Origin: Bacteroidales bacterium
GTDB taxonomy: Bacteria > Bacteroidota > Bacteroidia > Bacteroidales > F082
NCBI GenBank assembly: GCA_024400305.1
Contig: JAKSMX010000007.1
Coordinates: 41,170 to 105,169, forward strand
Reading direction: 5' to 3'
DNA: 64,000 bases
In this document: in pieces, positions 8,501 through 17,213 of the stretch
Position numbering within the stretch: position 1 is the first letter of the stretch
How the letters are laid out: each line of letters starts with the position of its first letter
Program-made: the position numbers and the translations under genes
The notes under the pieces: model-generated
What the model saw: the letters and a program-made list of their open reading frames with translations, nothing else
What the model was told of the DNA's origin: nothing
The model's database searches: none

Positions 8501-11351
8501 CTTGCCAATTACTATAACAAATGCGATCATCAGTAATTCTAGAAACATAAAACTTCATTGAGCTGATTGTGCCACCTGCCATGTCTGCAAGGTCAGCTGC
8601 TGGCATAATCATATTCGACTTTGTGAAGTCGTCAGCATAAAAAACATAAAATGGACAATAGTCGTTGTCACTTAATCCGTCATAAACTGTATGTGCCAAA
8701 AGGAAGGTGGCCGAAACCGTAATTTCGCTATCCGGCATTGTGTAGGTGTTGCCAACAATCGGTTCGCCGTTAACAATGAAGTGGTCGAAGCTATAGCTGG
8801 TATTTGCTTCGGCAACCAATGTTATCTCGGTTCCTGCCGGAGCCTCGCTGATGGTAACGCCGTTGTATTCGGCATGGATTGTGCCTTCGTCAAGTGTAGC
8901 GCAGTTGATGTTGTATTGTGTGAGAGCCTCATAGTTGGCTGCAACAGTGACAGCGTTTGCCGGCATCTCAAAGGTGTTGCCCGAAATCTGTTCGCCATTG
9001 ACGGTCCAATAATTGAACCGATAGCCCAAATTGAAATTGTGCTCAAGTGTTATTTGCGTTCCTTCCGATGCCTTGCTGACTTCAACGCCATTGGCGTATG
9101 CTGCAATCGTTCCGATTTCATCTTCATCCTCAGGCTGCACCAGTGTAATGGCGTAATTCACAACAGGTTCATAGATGATGGTTGTCTTTGGGAGGAAGCA
9201 AAATTGTTCAGGTTCCTGGTTATAGTTTGTTGCAATTGAATGGTAGGCATCATAATTGTTGAAATCGCCAAGCCATTGAGTCCAAAGAAAAACGCCCCAT
9301 TCATTTTCCCTGAAACCAATCATCAGGTTGCCACCATTATATTCAAAAGGTGTGCTTAAATGGATGGTGAGCTTATAGTCACTGATATTGATGGTGCCTT
9401 CATACACATTTGTCATATCATTCCAATCTACAAAAGAACTCGGTGTGATGTAGTCCACTTCTTTCATGAAGACTGTCCAAGTTAAATCTCCGAAATTGCC
9501 AGCGCTAACATTTTGTGTATAAAAAGTCAGATCGGTAATTTTTGTGTCCTTTATGGCTGTCAGGTCGGCAGCTGGAAATATGAACTGGCTCTTTGTATTG
9601 TAGGTGTCAGCATAACTACCGTAAACAGGAATATTATCACTAACGTCAGTGCCGTCATGAACGGTGATGCCCATAACAAATGAAGCGTTGATGGTGACAG
9701 CTGCTTCAGGCATGGTGAAATAGTAGTATCCCCAATAGCTATCGTACCAAATATTGACGGTCTGACCGCAAATGTATGTCACTTCATCTATCATATAACC
9801 AGCGTCAGGTGTCACATTAAACTTCACCTGCTGGCCTTGGTAATACTTGTTATCAGCTGGCGCTTCGATGAGGTTTATTGTTCCGTTTTCAGTGGTTCCG
9901 ATGGAGACTGTGTAAAGTTCCTTTGCCGTGAATGTGGCAGTAACGGTGACGGCTGCAACTGGCATTTCAAACCGATTGTATTCAACCGTAATTTTATTGT
10001 CGGGATTTTCTGTGTAATAAACATCCCATCCGCCAAAATCATAACCTGCATCTGGGTATGGATTTAACTGCACCATAGTACCTGCGGTAATGTGTTGGCT
10101 CGGAGAAGCATAAACATCCCCGTGTTCTATTCCGTTGTCGATAGTCAAGGCATAATAGGTTTCCTGTTCATATTCGGCTGAAACAGTGACAGGATAATCT
10201 GGCATGGTGAAATGATAGCTAGAACCCCAATCAGGGATAACACTGACCGTCGTCGTTGGATCATCGGTTTTATAAACGGTCCAACCAGTGAATTTGTAGC
10301 CATAGCCGTCATATTGTTTCAAGTTGTATGACAAATTGATGCGTTCGTCCTTATAAGCTTGCGTTGGATCAGCCGTAAAAGTGCCGACTTCCTCTTGGTT
10401 GTCGGGCTGTATGACGGTGATAGCATGTTGTGTAAGTGAATTGAACGTAGCCGACACGGTGACGTTGCTTTCAGGCATCGAGAAACCATTGGTGGCAGCG
10501 GTGGCTTCGCCGTTAAGGATGACAGGGTTGCCGCCTTCATCCACGACAGTCCATTGTCCGAATTCGTAACCGAAAGAAGGAGTTGCCGACAATGTGACAG
10601 CGGTTTCTGGGGCTACATTGGCCATTGGGTCGGCTGAAATTGTGCCGCCAACTTCTGGCTGGTTGATGGTGACATTGAATTTAGGGCCAGTTTCAATACT
10701 TAATTTGATGTTAGGTCTAATATAGTTAACATCGAAATAATTATTGTAGTTATCGTAAGAAGTTGGAGGATTTGATGGATCAAAATTATTGACGTCAGAA
10801 TATGCAGCTTTAGCACGATATGTATAATCATCTGAGTTTTGGAAACAGTAAAATTTCTTATTACCATAAACACTCGAATTGTTATCAAATGCAATTAAAA
10901 GGTTACTTGTTCCGTCCCAATCAAAAGGATTGGAAAGATTAAATGTCACCCATCCAGTTGTTGCACTCGTAATCGTTCCTTGGCCAACAAGGTTTGCATC
11001 TGATATTGTTTCCCAATCATCCAGAGAATTGGCAAAATTGTTTCGGGAGACGTTCTTCATATAAATGTTGAACGAATATGTTCTGGTATAGTCATCACCA
11101 CCAGCATCGAAACTAATCGAATTGATTGTGCATCCATTAATTGTGCCTACGCCTGCATTTTGAGCAGCGGTGCTTATTTCTGCAGCGGTGTAAAAAAATT
11201 GATTGTACGAATAATTGTAATAGCTCTGAAAAGGATACACTGTGGATAATTGACTACCCGATCCAATTTGAACCTCAGTTTCTTGTCCCCAGCTCTTAAA
11301 GCCGGCAAGCGCCAAGAGCACCATGAGTAGAAATGTAAATTTTTTTCTCAT
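5592..11351 (-). CDS. Giant modular T9SS-secreted protein with InlB-type B-repeats
   Basis: 1,919 aa. A signal peptide (MRKKFTFLLMVLLALAGF) is followed by three copies of a 170-190-aa beta-rich module, each with a VY/VHDG-like start, a YMK/FMKEV/YLKEV strand, a [FY]xYNGGNL-type segment and a PKT/PNI end. After the modules come B-repeat-like units of 70-90 aa (GTI...GTxVTLxAxxxxGYxFxxW...FTMPxxxVTVxATF): about four after the first, two after the second and two to three after the third. The C-terminal third holds a beta region (LATYYMTSVLTDGEV onward) and ends with a T9SS sorting domain (QVFDVLGRVVISEE ... GAYIVRMTGENVMTQKIIVK). It is probably a cell-surface adhesin or carbohydrate-contacting protein. 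The ligand is unknown. Confidence 0.85.
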   Translation of the reverse strand: MRKKFTFLLMVLLALAGFKSWGQETEVQIGSGSQLSTVYPFQSYYNYSYNQFFYTAAEISTAAQNAGVGTINGCTINSISFDAGGDDYTRTYSFNIYMKNVSRNNFANSLDDWETISDANLVGQGTITSATTGWVTFNLSNPFDWDGTSNLLIAFDNNSSVYGNKKFYCFQNSDDYTYRAKAAYSDVNNFDPSNPPTSYDNYNNYFDVNYIRPNIKLSIETGPKFNVTINQPEVGGTISADPMANVAPETAVTLSATPSFGYEFGQWTVVDEGGNPVILNGEATAATNGFSMPESNVTVSATFNSLTQHAITVIQPDNQEEVGTFTADPTQAYKDERINLSYNLKQYDGYGYKFTGWTVYKTDDPTTTVSVIPDWGSSYHFTMPDYPVTVSAEYEQETYYALTIDNGIEHGDVYASPSQHITAGTMVQLNPYPDAGYDFGGWDVYYTENPDNKITVEYNRFEMPVAAVTVTATFTAKELYTVSIGTTENGTINLIEAPADNKYYQGQQVKFNVTPDAGYMIDEVTYICGQTVNIWYDSYWGYYYFTMPEAAVTINASFVMGITVHDGTDVSDNIPVYGSYADTYNTKSQFIFPAADLTAIKDTKITDLTFYTQNVSAGNFGDLTWTVFMKEVDYITPSSFVDWNDMTNVYEGTINISDYKLTIHLSTPFEYNGGNLMIGFRENEWGVFLWTQWLGDFNNYDAYHSIATNYNQEPEQFCFLPKTTIIYEPVVNYAITLVQPEDEDEIGTIAAYANGVEVSKASEGTQITLEHNFNLGYRFNYWTVNGEQISGNTFEMPANAVTVAANYEALTQYNINCATLDEGTIHAEYNGVTISEAPAGTEITLVAEANTSYSFDHFIVNGEPIVGNTYTMPDSEITVSATFLLAHTVYDGLSDNDYCPFYVFYADDFTKSNMIMPAADLADMAGGTISSMKFYVSRITDDRICYSNWQVYLKEVSENETTGPVDVTTATMVYEGVIDFKVAEITINFTEPFAYNGGNLLIATQNTTDMSYSHVYFFGKDNTYGYVSSGRGYNSVSLNNVTSWGQTSSFLPKTTFIYTPGATRYNITCDDAITGGSISADPVKAAAGTVVNLSATPDYGYEFGAWVENYEDVEIVNNQFTMPEHDVNISATFSELPKYDIISATVTGGTVHAECNDVTITQAIEGTVITLVAEAATDYIFEYFTVDGVQIEGNTYTMGTSAIEIGASFRQLQSYTITYYVNGSVQKTLHPKENAFISIVEPSSTVIPAGTTFAGWSREDITTYQTTEPVFVGNTEHPTEDCSLYAVLSYSEMGGATAWTKVTDFSELQNGNKVVIAAMNGENTGYTLNESCEFTGSATCSALPATFGNSGATIAALPEGTTQFTVGLNTIYANYLSLTGENGDLVHWDYNLNVPAGAEPETTDNWFEFYDSKLVAGYTSDWDELYVILHNYDSYGGINMRFGIEQIQPGYYDAAYLYKQQGALATYYMTSVLTDGEVTENTTAKNIIITTGTVTVNEDVVLTMNENGLFRNENAANFVFGYGAQLITDNTGVLATMKKHINGTEWYTISSPLAESVNVTDVTNLIPTTVTETDYDLYRLNETAFSWENARPETNQEPAFTTIDKGVGYIYSNNAGADYIAFAGEINVEDVECTLTNGGGHGFNLIGNPFSQNITLADVAGTAELAGGYYVLSNENTWGAMIETGNIAPLQGFLVQATTAGNATISKPASTGKGERSNEKNTNIEVIVSNSNYRDNAYAMFGEGTGLNKISHRNAEAPMVYIPQGGEDFAIAFMDENTTLFPVSFKAMTTGKYSISLKATEDVNTLVLIDNMTGTETNMLLEESYSFIGSPADRDNRFTVKLGISQNNGQNDNEHFVYQYGNELVIDGEGMLQVFDVLGRVVISEEVHGQRVNIGSLIKGAYIVRMTGENVMTQKIIVK

Positions 11352-11882
11352 ACTTTTTGTAATTTAATTTGTAACTTATTGAATTTCTTTCATTTATATT
11401 TTAATAATACAATTATACATTCCGATATTTTAAGATTGTGAAAATAAAAAATATTTTATTACGATTTACAAAATTTATACATTTTGTTGAAAAAATTTTT
11501 ACATCAGCACTTTGGCCTTTGGGAAAAGCCTTTCGGCACACACGAAGCCTGAAAAATATGGTGCATACCCGTTGGCGGAATAAAATCATCTGAAAATTTC
11601 AGGACGCAGTTACGTCTTTTTTTTGAGTTTTTCACGAAAAAGACGTAGCTACGCCCCTTTTTTGAGTTTTTCACAGAAATTGGACATGGCCACGTCTTTT
11701 TTCTGAGTTTTTCACACGAAATGACGATTGCGATTGTTTTTTTGCAAAATATAAACATCACGTGTATTCCCCAACAATCAAAAGCCATCAAAATGTTGAG
11801 CCAGCCTTCCTCAGGTCCTTTCACCTTTATAAACTTTATTACAAACTTCACTCTCAACTCTCCACACTCCAAACTTTTTTGT
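11352..11882. other. AT-rich intergenic region with short direct repeats, no gene
   Basis: It separates the divergent giant T9SS gene and the PDDEXK_9 ATPase. A 122-codon frame on the minus strand is composed largely of the repeats listed separately and has no family resemblance. The stretch 11844-11867 is a 24-base copy (one mismatch, opposite strand) of the sequence at 46403-46426. Confidence 0.6.
11623..11715. repeat. Three direct copies of a TGAGTTTTTCAC repeat
   Basis: TTGAGTTTTTCAC occurs at 11623-11635 and 11662-11674 and, with one change, at 11703-11715, so the period is 39-41 bp. The sequence between copies also shares GACGT/ACGTC pieces. The spacing is close to four DNA turns. The role is unknown. 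Confidence 0.75.
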
Positions 11883-11890
11883 TATTTTTG
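11883..11890 (+). promoter_or_regulatory. Bacteroidetes -7 element for the ATPase at 11917
   Basis: TATTTTTG fits TAnnTTTG and sits 26 bases before the ATG. No good -33 element was seen. Confidence 0.45.
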
Positions 11891-11916
11891 CAGCCGTAAA
11901 AAATTTTCAAGCCGTT

Positions 11917-13467
11917 ATGAAGTACCCCATCGGAACCCAGACGTTCAGCACCATCATCGAAAACGGGATGGTATATGTCGATAAGACCGCCCTTGTTTAC
12001 GACCTCGCGCAGAAACATATATGCTTCCTGTGCCGCCCGCGCAGGTTCGGAAAATCATTGCTAATATCAACGCTCGAAAGCTATTTCAAGGGCGAGAGGG
12101 AGCTTTTCAAAGGTCTGAAGATTGATGAATTGGAGAAGGAATGGGTGCAATATCCGGTGTTCAGAATGGATTTCGCACAAGGCGGTTTTGAGGATTCTGA
12201 AAGTCTTAAGAAGACAATCTCATCGTATTTGGACGACTGGGAGGAATTGTATGGGGTTGAGAGCAAATACGACAAATTGGGTCTCCGTTTCTCAAAAATC
12301 CTCGCCGAAGCCCACAGAAAAACTGGCAAAAAGTGCGTCGTTCTCATCGACGAGTATGACAAGCCGCTTCTCGATGTCTTGATGGATCCTGTGGAGGCTC
12401 AAAACAGAGCCGTGCTGAAGGAATTCTACGGAACGTTCAAGGTCGCCGATGAGCATCTCCGCTTCGTGCTTCTCACAGGCGTGACGAAATTCTCGCAGGT
12501 GAGCGTGTTCAGCGGCTTCAACCAGCCGGAGGACATCAGCATGGACAGCGGGTTCGATGCGCTGTGCGGCATAACGAAAGACGAACTTAAAAAATACTTC
12601 GACGGCGAGATAAGGGCGATGGCGGTGAAGATGAAATGTACCAAGGGAGAGATGTACCGGCGTCTTAAAAACCAGTACGACGGCTATCACTTCTCGGAGG
12701 GAATGACAGACATCTTCAACCCTTTCAGTGTGTTGAGTGCAATGTCAAAGAAGAGACTTGATGACTATTGGTTTGCAACGGCCACGCCCACATATCTGAT
12801 AAGACTCATCAACCGGAGCAAGACGGACATCAAGGAGATTGTGGGCAAGATGTATGACAAAAGCTATTTCATGGACTACAAGGCGGACACCGAGGACCCT
12901 CTGGCGATGATCTATCAGAGCGGATACCTCACGATAAAGAGATATGAAGAGGCGAGAGACCAATATGCGCTCGACTTCCCGAACAACGAAGTGCGCAAGG
13001 GCTTTGTGGCACTTCTCGCCAATGATTACTGCGGCCGCAGGAACGACACGAAGAACCTTGTCTTGGACATCAACGACATGCTGAAACAATGCCGCCTCGA
13101 CGACCTGCGCGACGCGTTGACCGGCTTCTTCGGCAGCATCCCTTACGACGCGAACTACCAGGAACGCGTGTGGAGCTACGAGAGCCATTACCATTACACG
13201 TTATACCTGATATTCAATCTGTTGTCGTGCTACACCATCCTGACGGAAAAAGAAAACTCGCGCGGTCGCGCCGACATCATTGTTGAGACGGATGATTACG
13301 TCTATATCTTCGAGTTCAAGCTTGACGGCACCGCCGCCGAAGCGTTGAAGCAGATTGATGACAAAGGCTACGCCGAGCCTTACGCCGCCGATCCGAGGAA
13401 ACTGTTCCGCATCGGAGTGAGTTTCTCGAGCGAGAAGAAGAATATCGTCGAGTGGAAGGCGGTTTAG
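11917..13467 (+). CDS. AAA-ATPase-like / PDDEXK_9 (DUF1703) protein
   Basis: 516 aa. The N-terminus (KYPIGTQTFSTIIENGMVYV, then FLCRPRRFGKSLLISTLESY) is the hallmark of the AAA-ATPase_like family with a P-loop of form RPRRFGKS. LIDEYDKPL at about 142-150 is the Walker B region. The C-terminus (RADIIVETDDYVYIFEFKL) is a PD-(D/E)XK nuclease-like domain with the E-x-K signature. These proteins are very common in Bacteroidetes and often occur in many copies per genome. Their function is not established; roles in defence or mobile elements have been suggested. A -7 element precedes it, and it appears to be transcribed alone. Confidence 0.85.
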   Translation: MKYPIGTQTFSTIIENGMVYVDKTALVYDLAQKHICFLCRPRRFGKSLLISTLESYFKGERELFKGLKIDELEKEWVQYPVFRMDFAQGGFEDSESLKKTISSYLDDWEELYGVESKYDKLGLRFSKILAEAHRKTGKKCVVLIDEYDKPLLDVLMDPVEAQNRAVLKEFYGTFKVADEHLRFVLLTGVTKFSQVSVFSGFNQPEDISMDSGFDALCGITKDELKKYFDGEIRAMAVKMKCTKGEMYRRLKNQYDGYHFSEGMTDIFNPFSVLSAMSKKRLDDYWFATATPTYLIRLINRSKTDIKEIVGKMYDKSYFMDYKADTEDPLAMIYQSGYLTIKRYEEARDQYALDFPNNEVRKGFVALLANDYCGRRNDTKNLVLDINDMLKQCRLDDLRDALTGFFGSIPYDANYQERVWSYESHYHYTLYLIFNLLSCYTILTEKENSRGRADIIVETDDYVYIFEFKLDGTAAEALKQIDDKGYAEPYAADPRKLFRIGVSFSSEKKNIVEWKAV

Positions 13468-13520
13468 CTATAAAGCAGAAAGTTTATAAAGTTATAAGGT
13501 AGAAAGTGGCCGGCGCATGC

Positions 13521-13547
13521 AAAAAATCCGCACTTGATTTGCGGAAT
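13521..13547 (-). terminator. Rho-independent terminator after the ABC permease
   Basis: On the minus strand TCCGCA ... TGCGGA is followed by TTTTTT, with a loop of about 7 bases. It lies just past the stop of the permease gene at 13582 and should end the ATPase-permease transcript. Confidence 0.8.
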
Positions 13548-13581
13548 CCACAAGGCTGAAAAACATCAAAATCAAAACCTA

Positions 13582-15975
13582 TTAACTATCTTTCAGCGCC
13601 TCCACCGGATTGGCATTCGCCGATTTCCAACATCTTATCAAAACTATTGAAATGGTGATAACCAACACGATAGCGAGCGAAAGCGCAAAGACCCACCAAG
13701 GCATCGGAGTGCGGTAGGCGAACTTCCCGAGCCATCTGTCGATGATGACATACGAGACCGGCGCGGCAGCGACAAAACTCACCGACACGATTTTAACAAA
13801 CTGACTGCTGAAGATGCCGAGAACCTCACGGACCGTCGCACCGTTCACCCTGCGAAGCGCAATTTCCTTCCTGCGGTATTGGGTCTCAAAGAGAATCAAG
13901 CCGAAAACACCCATCAGCGAGATGACGATCGACACCAACGAGAACGTCGTGATCAACGCCGCAAACTTCCTGTCGTAATCGTATATCCGAGCAAGCTCCT
14001 CATCGAAGAAGTCGTAGTCCAGATAGCCGCGCTTCACCTCCGGCACGTATTTCACAACTTCATCTTTTATGAAATCGATGACAGCCCCGACATCGGCGTC
14101 AGGCGTTATTCTGACATAAAGATTGTCGAGCGACTTCCACGAATCCGGGCCGAAGACATAAAACGCAAACGGTTCATTATCATATTGCAACGGCTTGAAA
14201 TTGAAATCCTTGCAAAAACCGACAATCTTGGTTTCCTCATTATGGCCGACGATTCTGTCCTCCAACGTGAGACCGAATTTATTCTTCGCGACCTCATTGA
14301 AGACAAACGTTCCGAGGCTGTCGTTTTCAGCCACTTTCGAGAAATCTTCGCCTTCAACGATGTCTATTCCCATGAATTTCAGGAAATTATATGAAACAGG
14401 ATAACAGCTGAAATGGATTTCCTCATTATTGAAGTCACGCCCCCAGCCCATACGTCCGACCGAGACCATCTGTCCGCTTGCGTATGCGACATCAACAATC
14501 TGCGGGTTTTTCTTCAGTTCCGACGCGAACGCCTCCCTGTCGGAGAAATAATAGCCGATTCGTGACGGCACCACGCCGGTGAGCAACAGATCCTTGTTGA
14601 AACCCATATCGTGCCGCAGCATGTAATCGTGTTGAAGTTTTATAAACAACGAACTGATTATCAAGGCAATGGAAACAGCGAACTGTACTCCGATGAGCAT
14701 TGTGCGAAGTCTCTTCCCTGCCTTTGAGGAAACGAAGCTGCCCTTCGCGGCGACCGCCAACGGGAACGACGTGATGTAATTAGCGGGATAGATGTTAGCG
14801 ACCACAGCGAAAACCAACCCGACGGCGCAAATCGCAAGGAAAATATCGTAATTGCTTGAAAGCGATAATGTTGGCGACACGAAACCTGCTATAAACGATG
14901 TCTCAACCGAACCGATGACCGGCAGCGAAGCCACAAGCGCGATCACCACAAGACCGGCGGCCTCAAAGAGGAAACTCATCTTCATCTGGGTCTTCGTGCA
15001 TCCGTAAACACGGTAGGTGTTCACGCCACGCAGCCGCTGCGGCACCATCGCCATGAAGAAATTCACGAAGTTGATGAACGCTATCACTATGATTAACAAG
15101 GCAATGGCAACGAGCATCCGTGTTGTGGCAAGATTGCCTTTGTTGCCGCTTCCGCTCTTTTCATCAAAATAAGTCTTGGTGACAGGGATAACACGCACCT
15201 TCTTGATTTTGTCCGCATAATACTGACTTTCGTCTGAATCTGACAGGTCTTCTCCGAAATATCCGGCAAGATTCGCACGGCAAATCCCGGCCACATACTC
15301 AAGGTCGTCGGTGTTGACTTTTGCCATGCCCTGAAACGACCACTCACTCCTGTCATCAATCCAATCGTCACCAATTGAAACAACCGCATTCCACCATTTG
15401 AAATCACTGTTTTCAGGTATGTCGGGAATTATGGCGATAATGCTGTACACCATATCTTCATCCCAATTAGCTGAAAAACAGACACTTCCGCCAACATCAC
15501 GGTTTAACCGTTTAGCTGTCGATTCGGTCAGCACGACGGTTTTCGGCTCATCAAATTTGGAAAAATCGCCACGTACAGGCTCGATCCCCAATACTTTAAA
15601 GATTTCGGAACTTGCTCTTACAGTACTCATTTGGCAGGTTTCAAAGCCATCGCCAACGCGTATTATCACCCCTTTCGGGCTACAATTGAACGTGGCCAAA
15701 ACACAATGAGACTCCACAGCCGGGTTGTCGCCGAACGCCGATTCAATCATCGGCCGCGAGATAAAATCAGTGTAAGAGTCATCGGCATAAGGGCTTGGCC
15801 ATTCGAGGGTGACGATATGGTCGGCATCCTTGAAGCTTTTGTTGAAGGTCAGCTCATAGCGCACCTGCACCATGATGACGTATGCCGTTGCGAAGGCGAC
15901 CGCCATCCCGACCACGTTGAGAACCGACGACGCGGTGAAACGCTTGAGGAGACCGAGGAAGTTCTTGAAAAACAT
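13582..15975 (-). CDS. ABC exporter permease, MacB/FtsX type (permease 1)
   Basis: 797 aa. An N-terminal membrane helix (SSVLNVVGMAVAFATAYVIMV) is followed by a MacB-like periplasmic core, a three-helix FtsX domain near 285-400, a second membrane entry (MLIGVQFAVSIALIISSLFI), a second periplasmic core and a second FtsX domain at the end. It is therefore a tandem FtsX protein, as is usual for Bacteroidetes. The end, ANANPVEALKDS, matches the C-termini of permeases 2 and 3. It is the second gene of a transcript with the ATPase 84 bp upstream, driven by the sigma-54-type promoter at 16777. Probably part of a tripartite efflux complex with the TolC and adaptor encoded at 23738-26492. Substrate unknown. 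Confidence 0.85.
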   Translation of the reverse strand: MFFKNFLGLLKRFTASSVLNVVGMAVAFATAYVIMVQVRYELTFNKSFKDADHIVTLEWPSPYADDSYTDFISRPMIESAFGDNPAVESHCVLATFNCSPKGVIIRVGDGFETCQMSTVRASSEIFKVLGIEPVRGDFSKFDEPKTVVLTESTAKRLNRDVGGSVCFSANWDEDMVYSIIAIIPDIPENSDFKWWNAVVSIGDDWIDDRSEWSFQGMAKVNTDDLEYVAGICRANLAGYFGEDLSDSDESQYYADKIKKVRVIPVTKTYFDEKSGSGNKGNLATTRMLVAIALLIIVIAFINFVNFFMAMVPQRLRGVNTYRVYGCTKTQMKMSFLFEAAGLVVIALVASLPVIGSVETSFIAGFVSPTLSLSSNYDIFLAICAVGLVFAVVANIYPANYITSFPLAVAAKGSFVSSKAGKRLRTMLIGVQFAVSIALIISSLFIKLQHDYMLRHDMGFNKDLLLTGVVPSRIGYYFSDREAFASELKKNPQIVDVAYASGQMVSVGRMGWGRDFNNEEIHFSCYPVSYNFLKFMGIDIVEGEDFSKVAENDSLGTFVFNEVAKNKFGLTLEDRIVGHNEETKIVGFCKDFNFKPLQYDNEPFAFYVFGPDSWKSLDNLYVRITPDADVGAVIDFIKDEVVKYVPEVKRGYLDYDFFDEELARIYDYDRKFAALITTFSLVSIVISLMGVFGLILFETQYRRKEIALRRVNGATVREVLGIFSSQFVKIVSVSFVAAAPVSYVIIDRWLGKFAYRTPMPWWVFALSLAIVLVITISIVLIRCWKSANANPVEALKDS

Positions 15976-15991
15976 AATTCAGAGTTTTTTA

Positions 15992-16054
15992 ACACGAGCT
16001 GCACAAGTTTTTGACACGAGTTACACAAGTTTTTTCTGCTCGTGAAACTTGTGT
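15992..16054. repeat. Direct repeats and alternative hairpins between ATPase and permease genes
   Basis: ACACGAGCTGCACAAGTTTTT (15992-16012) recurs with two changes at 16014-16034. The second copy pairs with AAACTTGTGT (16045-16054) through ACACAAGTTT (16023-16032), and CACGAG/CTCGTG gives competing pairs. In the transcript this makes a strong intercistronic stem. It could tune the relative expression of the ATPase and the permease by processing or partial termination. Confidence 0.7.
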
Positions 16055-16059
16055 TTAAA

Positions 16060-16740
16060 TTACAACTCATCGTTCACATTATCAACTATTTTGCCATCGA
16101 ACAGGTTGATGATTCTGTCGGCGTATGACGCATCTTTGCGCGAGTGTGTCACCATGACGACCGTGGTGCCGTCGTTGTGAAGTTCTGAAAGGAGTTTCAT
16201 CACTTCCTGACCGTTTCTTGAGTCGAGGTTGCCTGTCGGCTCGTCGGCGAGGATTAGTTTCGGGTTGGCGACGACGGCGCGTGCTATCGCCACACGCTGC
16301 TGCTGTCCGCCGGAGAGCTGCTGCGGAAAATGGTCGCAGCGATGCAGAATCCCCATGCGGCGCATTATCGCCTCAACCTTCTCGCGGCGTTCCGCCTTGT
16401 TGATTCTCAGATAGATAAGCGGAAGCTCGATGTTTTCATAAACGCTCAGCTCATCGATGAGGTTGAAGCTCTGAAACACGAAGCCGATGTTTCCCTTGCG
16501 GAAAAGCGTGCGGTCTTTCTCCTTCAGCTTGCCCACTTCCCTTCCGAGAAGTTCGTATTCGCCTTCCGTCGGGTTGTCAAGCAGGCCCAAGATGTTCAGC
16601 AGCGTTGACTTTCCGCAGCCGGAAGGTCCCATGATGGCTACAAATTCGCCGTCTTTGATTTCAAACGACACGCCGGCGAGGGCCGTTGTAATGATGTCTT
16701 CGGTTCTGAATTCCTTTACGAGGTTGTTTACTTTAATCAT
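16060..16740 (-). CDS. ABC exporter ATP-binding protein, MacB/LolD type
   Basis: 226 aa with all ABC motifs: Walker [10 protein letters not shown] (38-46), Q-loop in FVFQSFNL, signature [14 protein letters not shown] near 142, Walker [13 protein letters not shown], and the switch His in VVMVTHS. Length and sequence style match ATPases that drive MacB/FtsX permeases by mechanotransmission. It is the only ATPase in the 13.6-26.5 kb exporter region, while there are three permeases, so it may serve all of them. It is the first gene after the sigma-54-type promoter at 16777-16794 and its two upstream palindromes. Confidence 0.92.
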   Translation of the reverse strand: MIKVNNLVKEFRTEDIITTALAGVSFEIKDGEFVAIMGPSGCGKSTLLNILGLLDNPTEGEYELLGREVGKLKEKDRTLFRKGNIGFVFQSFNLIDELSVYENIELPLIYLRINKAERREKVEAIMRRMGILHRCDHFPQQLSGGQQQRVAIARAVVANPKLILADEPTGNLDSRNGQEVMKLLSELHNDGTTVVMVTHSRKDASYADRIINLFDGKIVDNVNDEL

Positions 16741-16776
16741 GATATTTTACATTTATAATCAAACCAACGAAAATAC

Positions 16777-16794
16777 ATCATATTTCGTGCCAAA
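16777..16794 (-). promoter_or_regulatory. Sigma-54-type promoter for the ATPase-permease unit
   Basis: The minus strand reads TTTGGCACGAAATATGAT. The -24 part TTGGCACG is exact, and the -12 G is 12 bases after the first -24 G, as sigma-54 requires. The -12 box is ATGA rather than TTGC. The predicted start is near 16767, 27 bases before the ATG. Confidence 0.75.
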
Positions 16795-16844
16795 CTTATA
16801 AATTATTAACAATCAATATTTTACAAAACAAGCAAAATAAAAAC

Positions 16845-16883
16845 CGTCCAAAATTTGGACAGTAGGTGTCTAATTTTTGGACA
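16845..16883 (-). promoter_or_regulatory. Twin 17-bp palindromes, likely enhancer sites for an NtrC-type regulator
   Basis: Sites CGTCCAAAATTTGGACA (16845-16861) and TGTCTAATTTTTGGACA (16867-16883) start 22 bp apart. Their centres are about 86 and 108 bp upstream of the predicted start, a normal position for sigma-54 enhancers. The same pair, spacing and distance recur at 20442-20480 and 26587-26625. Confidence 0.75.
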
Positions 16884-16902
16884 GTCTTTATTTTGAATCT
16901 CA

Positions 16903-16955
16903 TTTGAGTTTTGGCCAAAAAGTTAATTTTTTTTCGTTTTTGGCTAAAACTCAAA
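16903..16955. repeat. 19-bp inverted repeat (possible terminator of the vapC-like locus)
   Basis: TTTGAGTTTTGGCCAAAAA (16903-16921) pairs with 16937-16955 with one G-T mismatch and a 15-base loop. It lies downstream of the broken vapC on the minus strand and upstream of the exporter enhancer sites. The T run sits in the loop rather than after the stem. With the enhancer, promoter and the repeat at 17099 it accounts for the gene-free stretch 16741-17213. Confidence 0.65.
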
Positions 16956-17098
16956 GCAAAAAACTGTCAATTTTCATCGACGGACACCTTTGACAACAAT
17001 TGGTTTATGACCTTTGGTGTTTTTCCACTCCAACAAAATATTTTCAATTTTTCGCCCAAACATATTCAGTTGTTTTTCAATATGTTATAATTTACAAA

Positions 17099-17151
17099 CA
17101 CATTTTCCACCCGAGTTTTTCGGATATTTCACACATTTTCCACCCGAGTTT
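17099..17151. repeat. Two direct copies of a 20-base sequence
   Basis: CACATTTTCCACCCGAGTTT occurs at 17099-17118 and again, identical, at 17132-17151, so the period is 33 bp. It lies between the exporter promoter region and the vapC pseudogene. No function is apparent. Confidence 0.8.
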
Positions 17152-17213
17152 CGGTTGCAAAAATACGAAAAATCATAATCCGAAACTGTTTATGAAAAAT
17201 TTTTCAACTAATT

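Noticed and set aside
11504-11872. 122-codon minus-strand frame
   Set aside because: It consists mostly of the TGAGTTTTTCAC repeats and low-complexity DNA, with no signal or domain.
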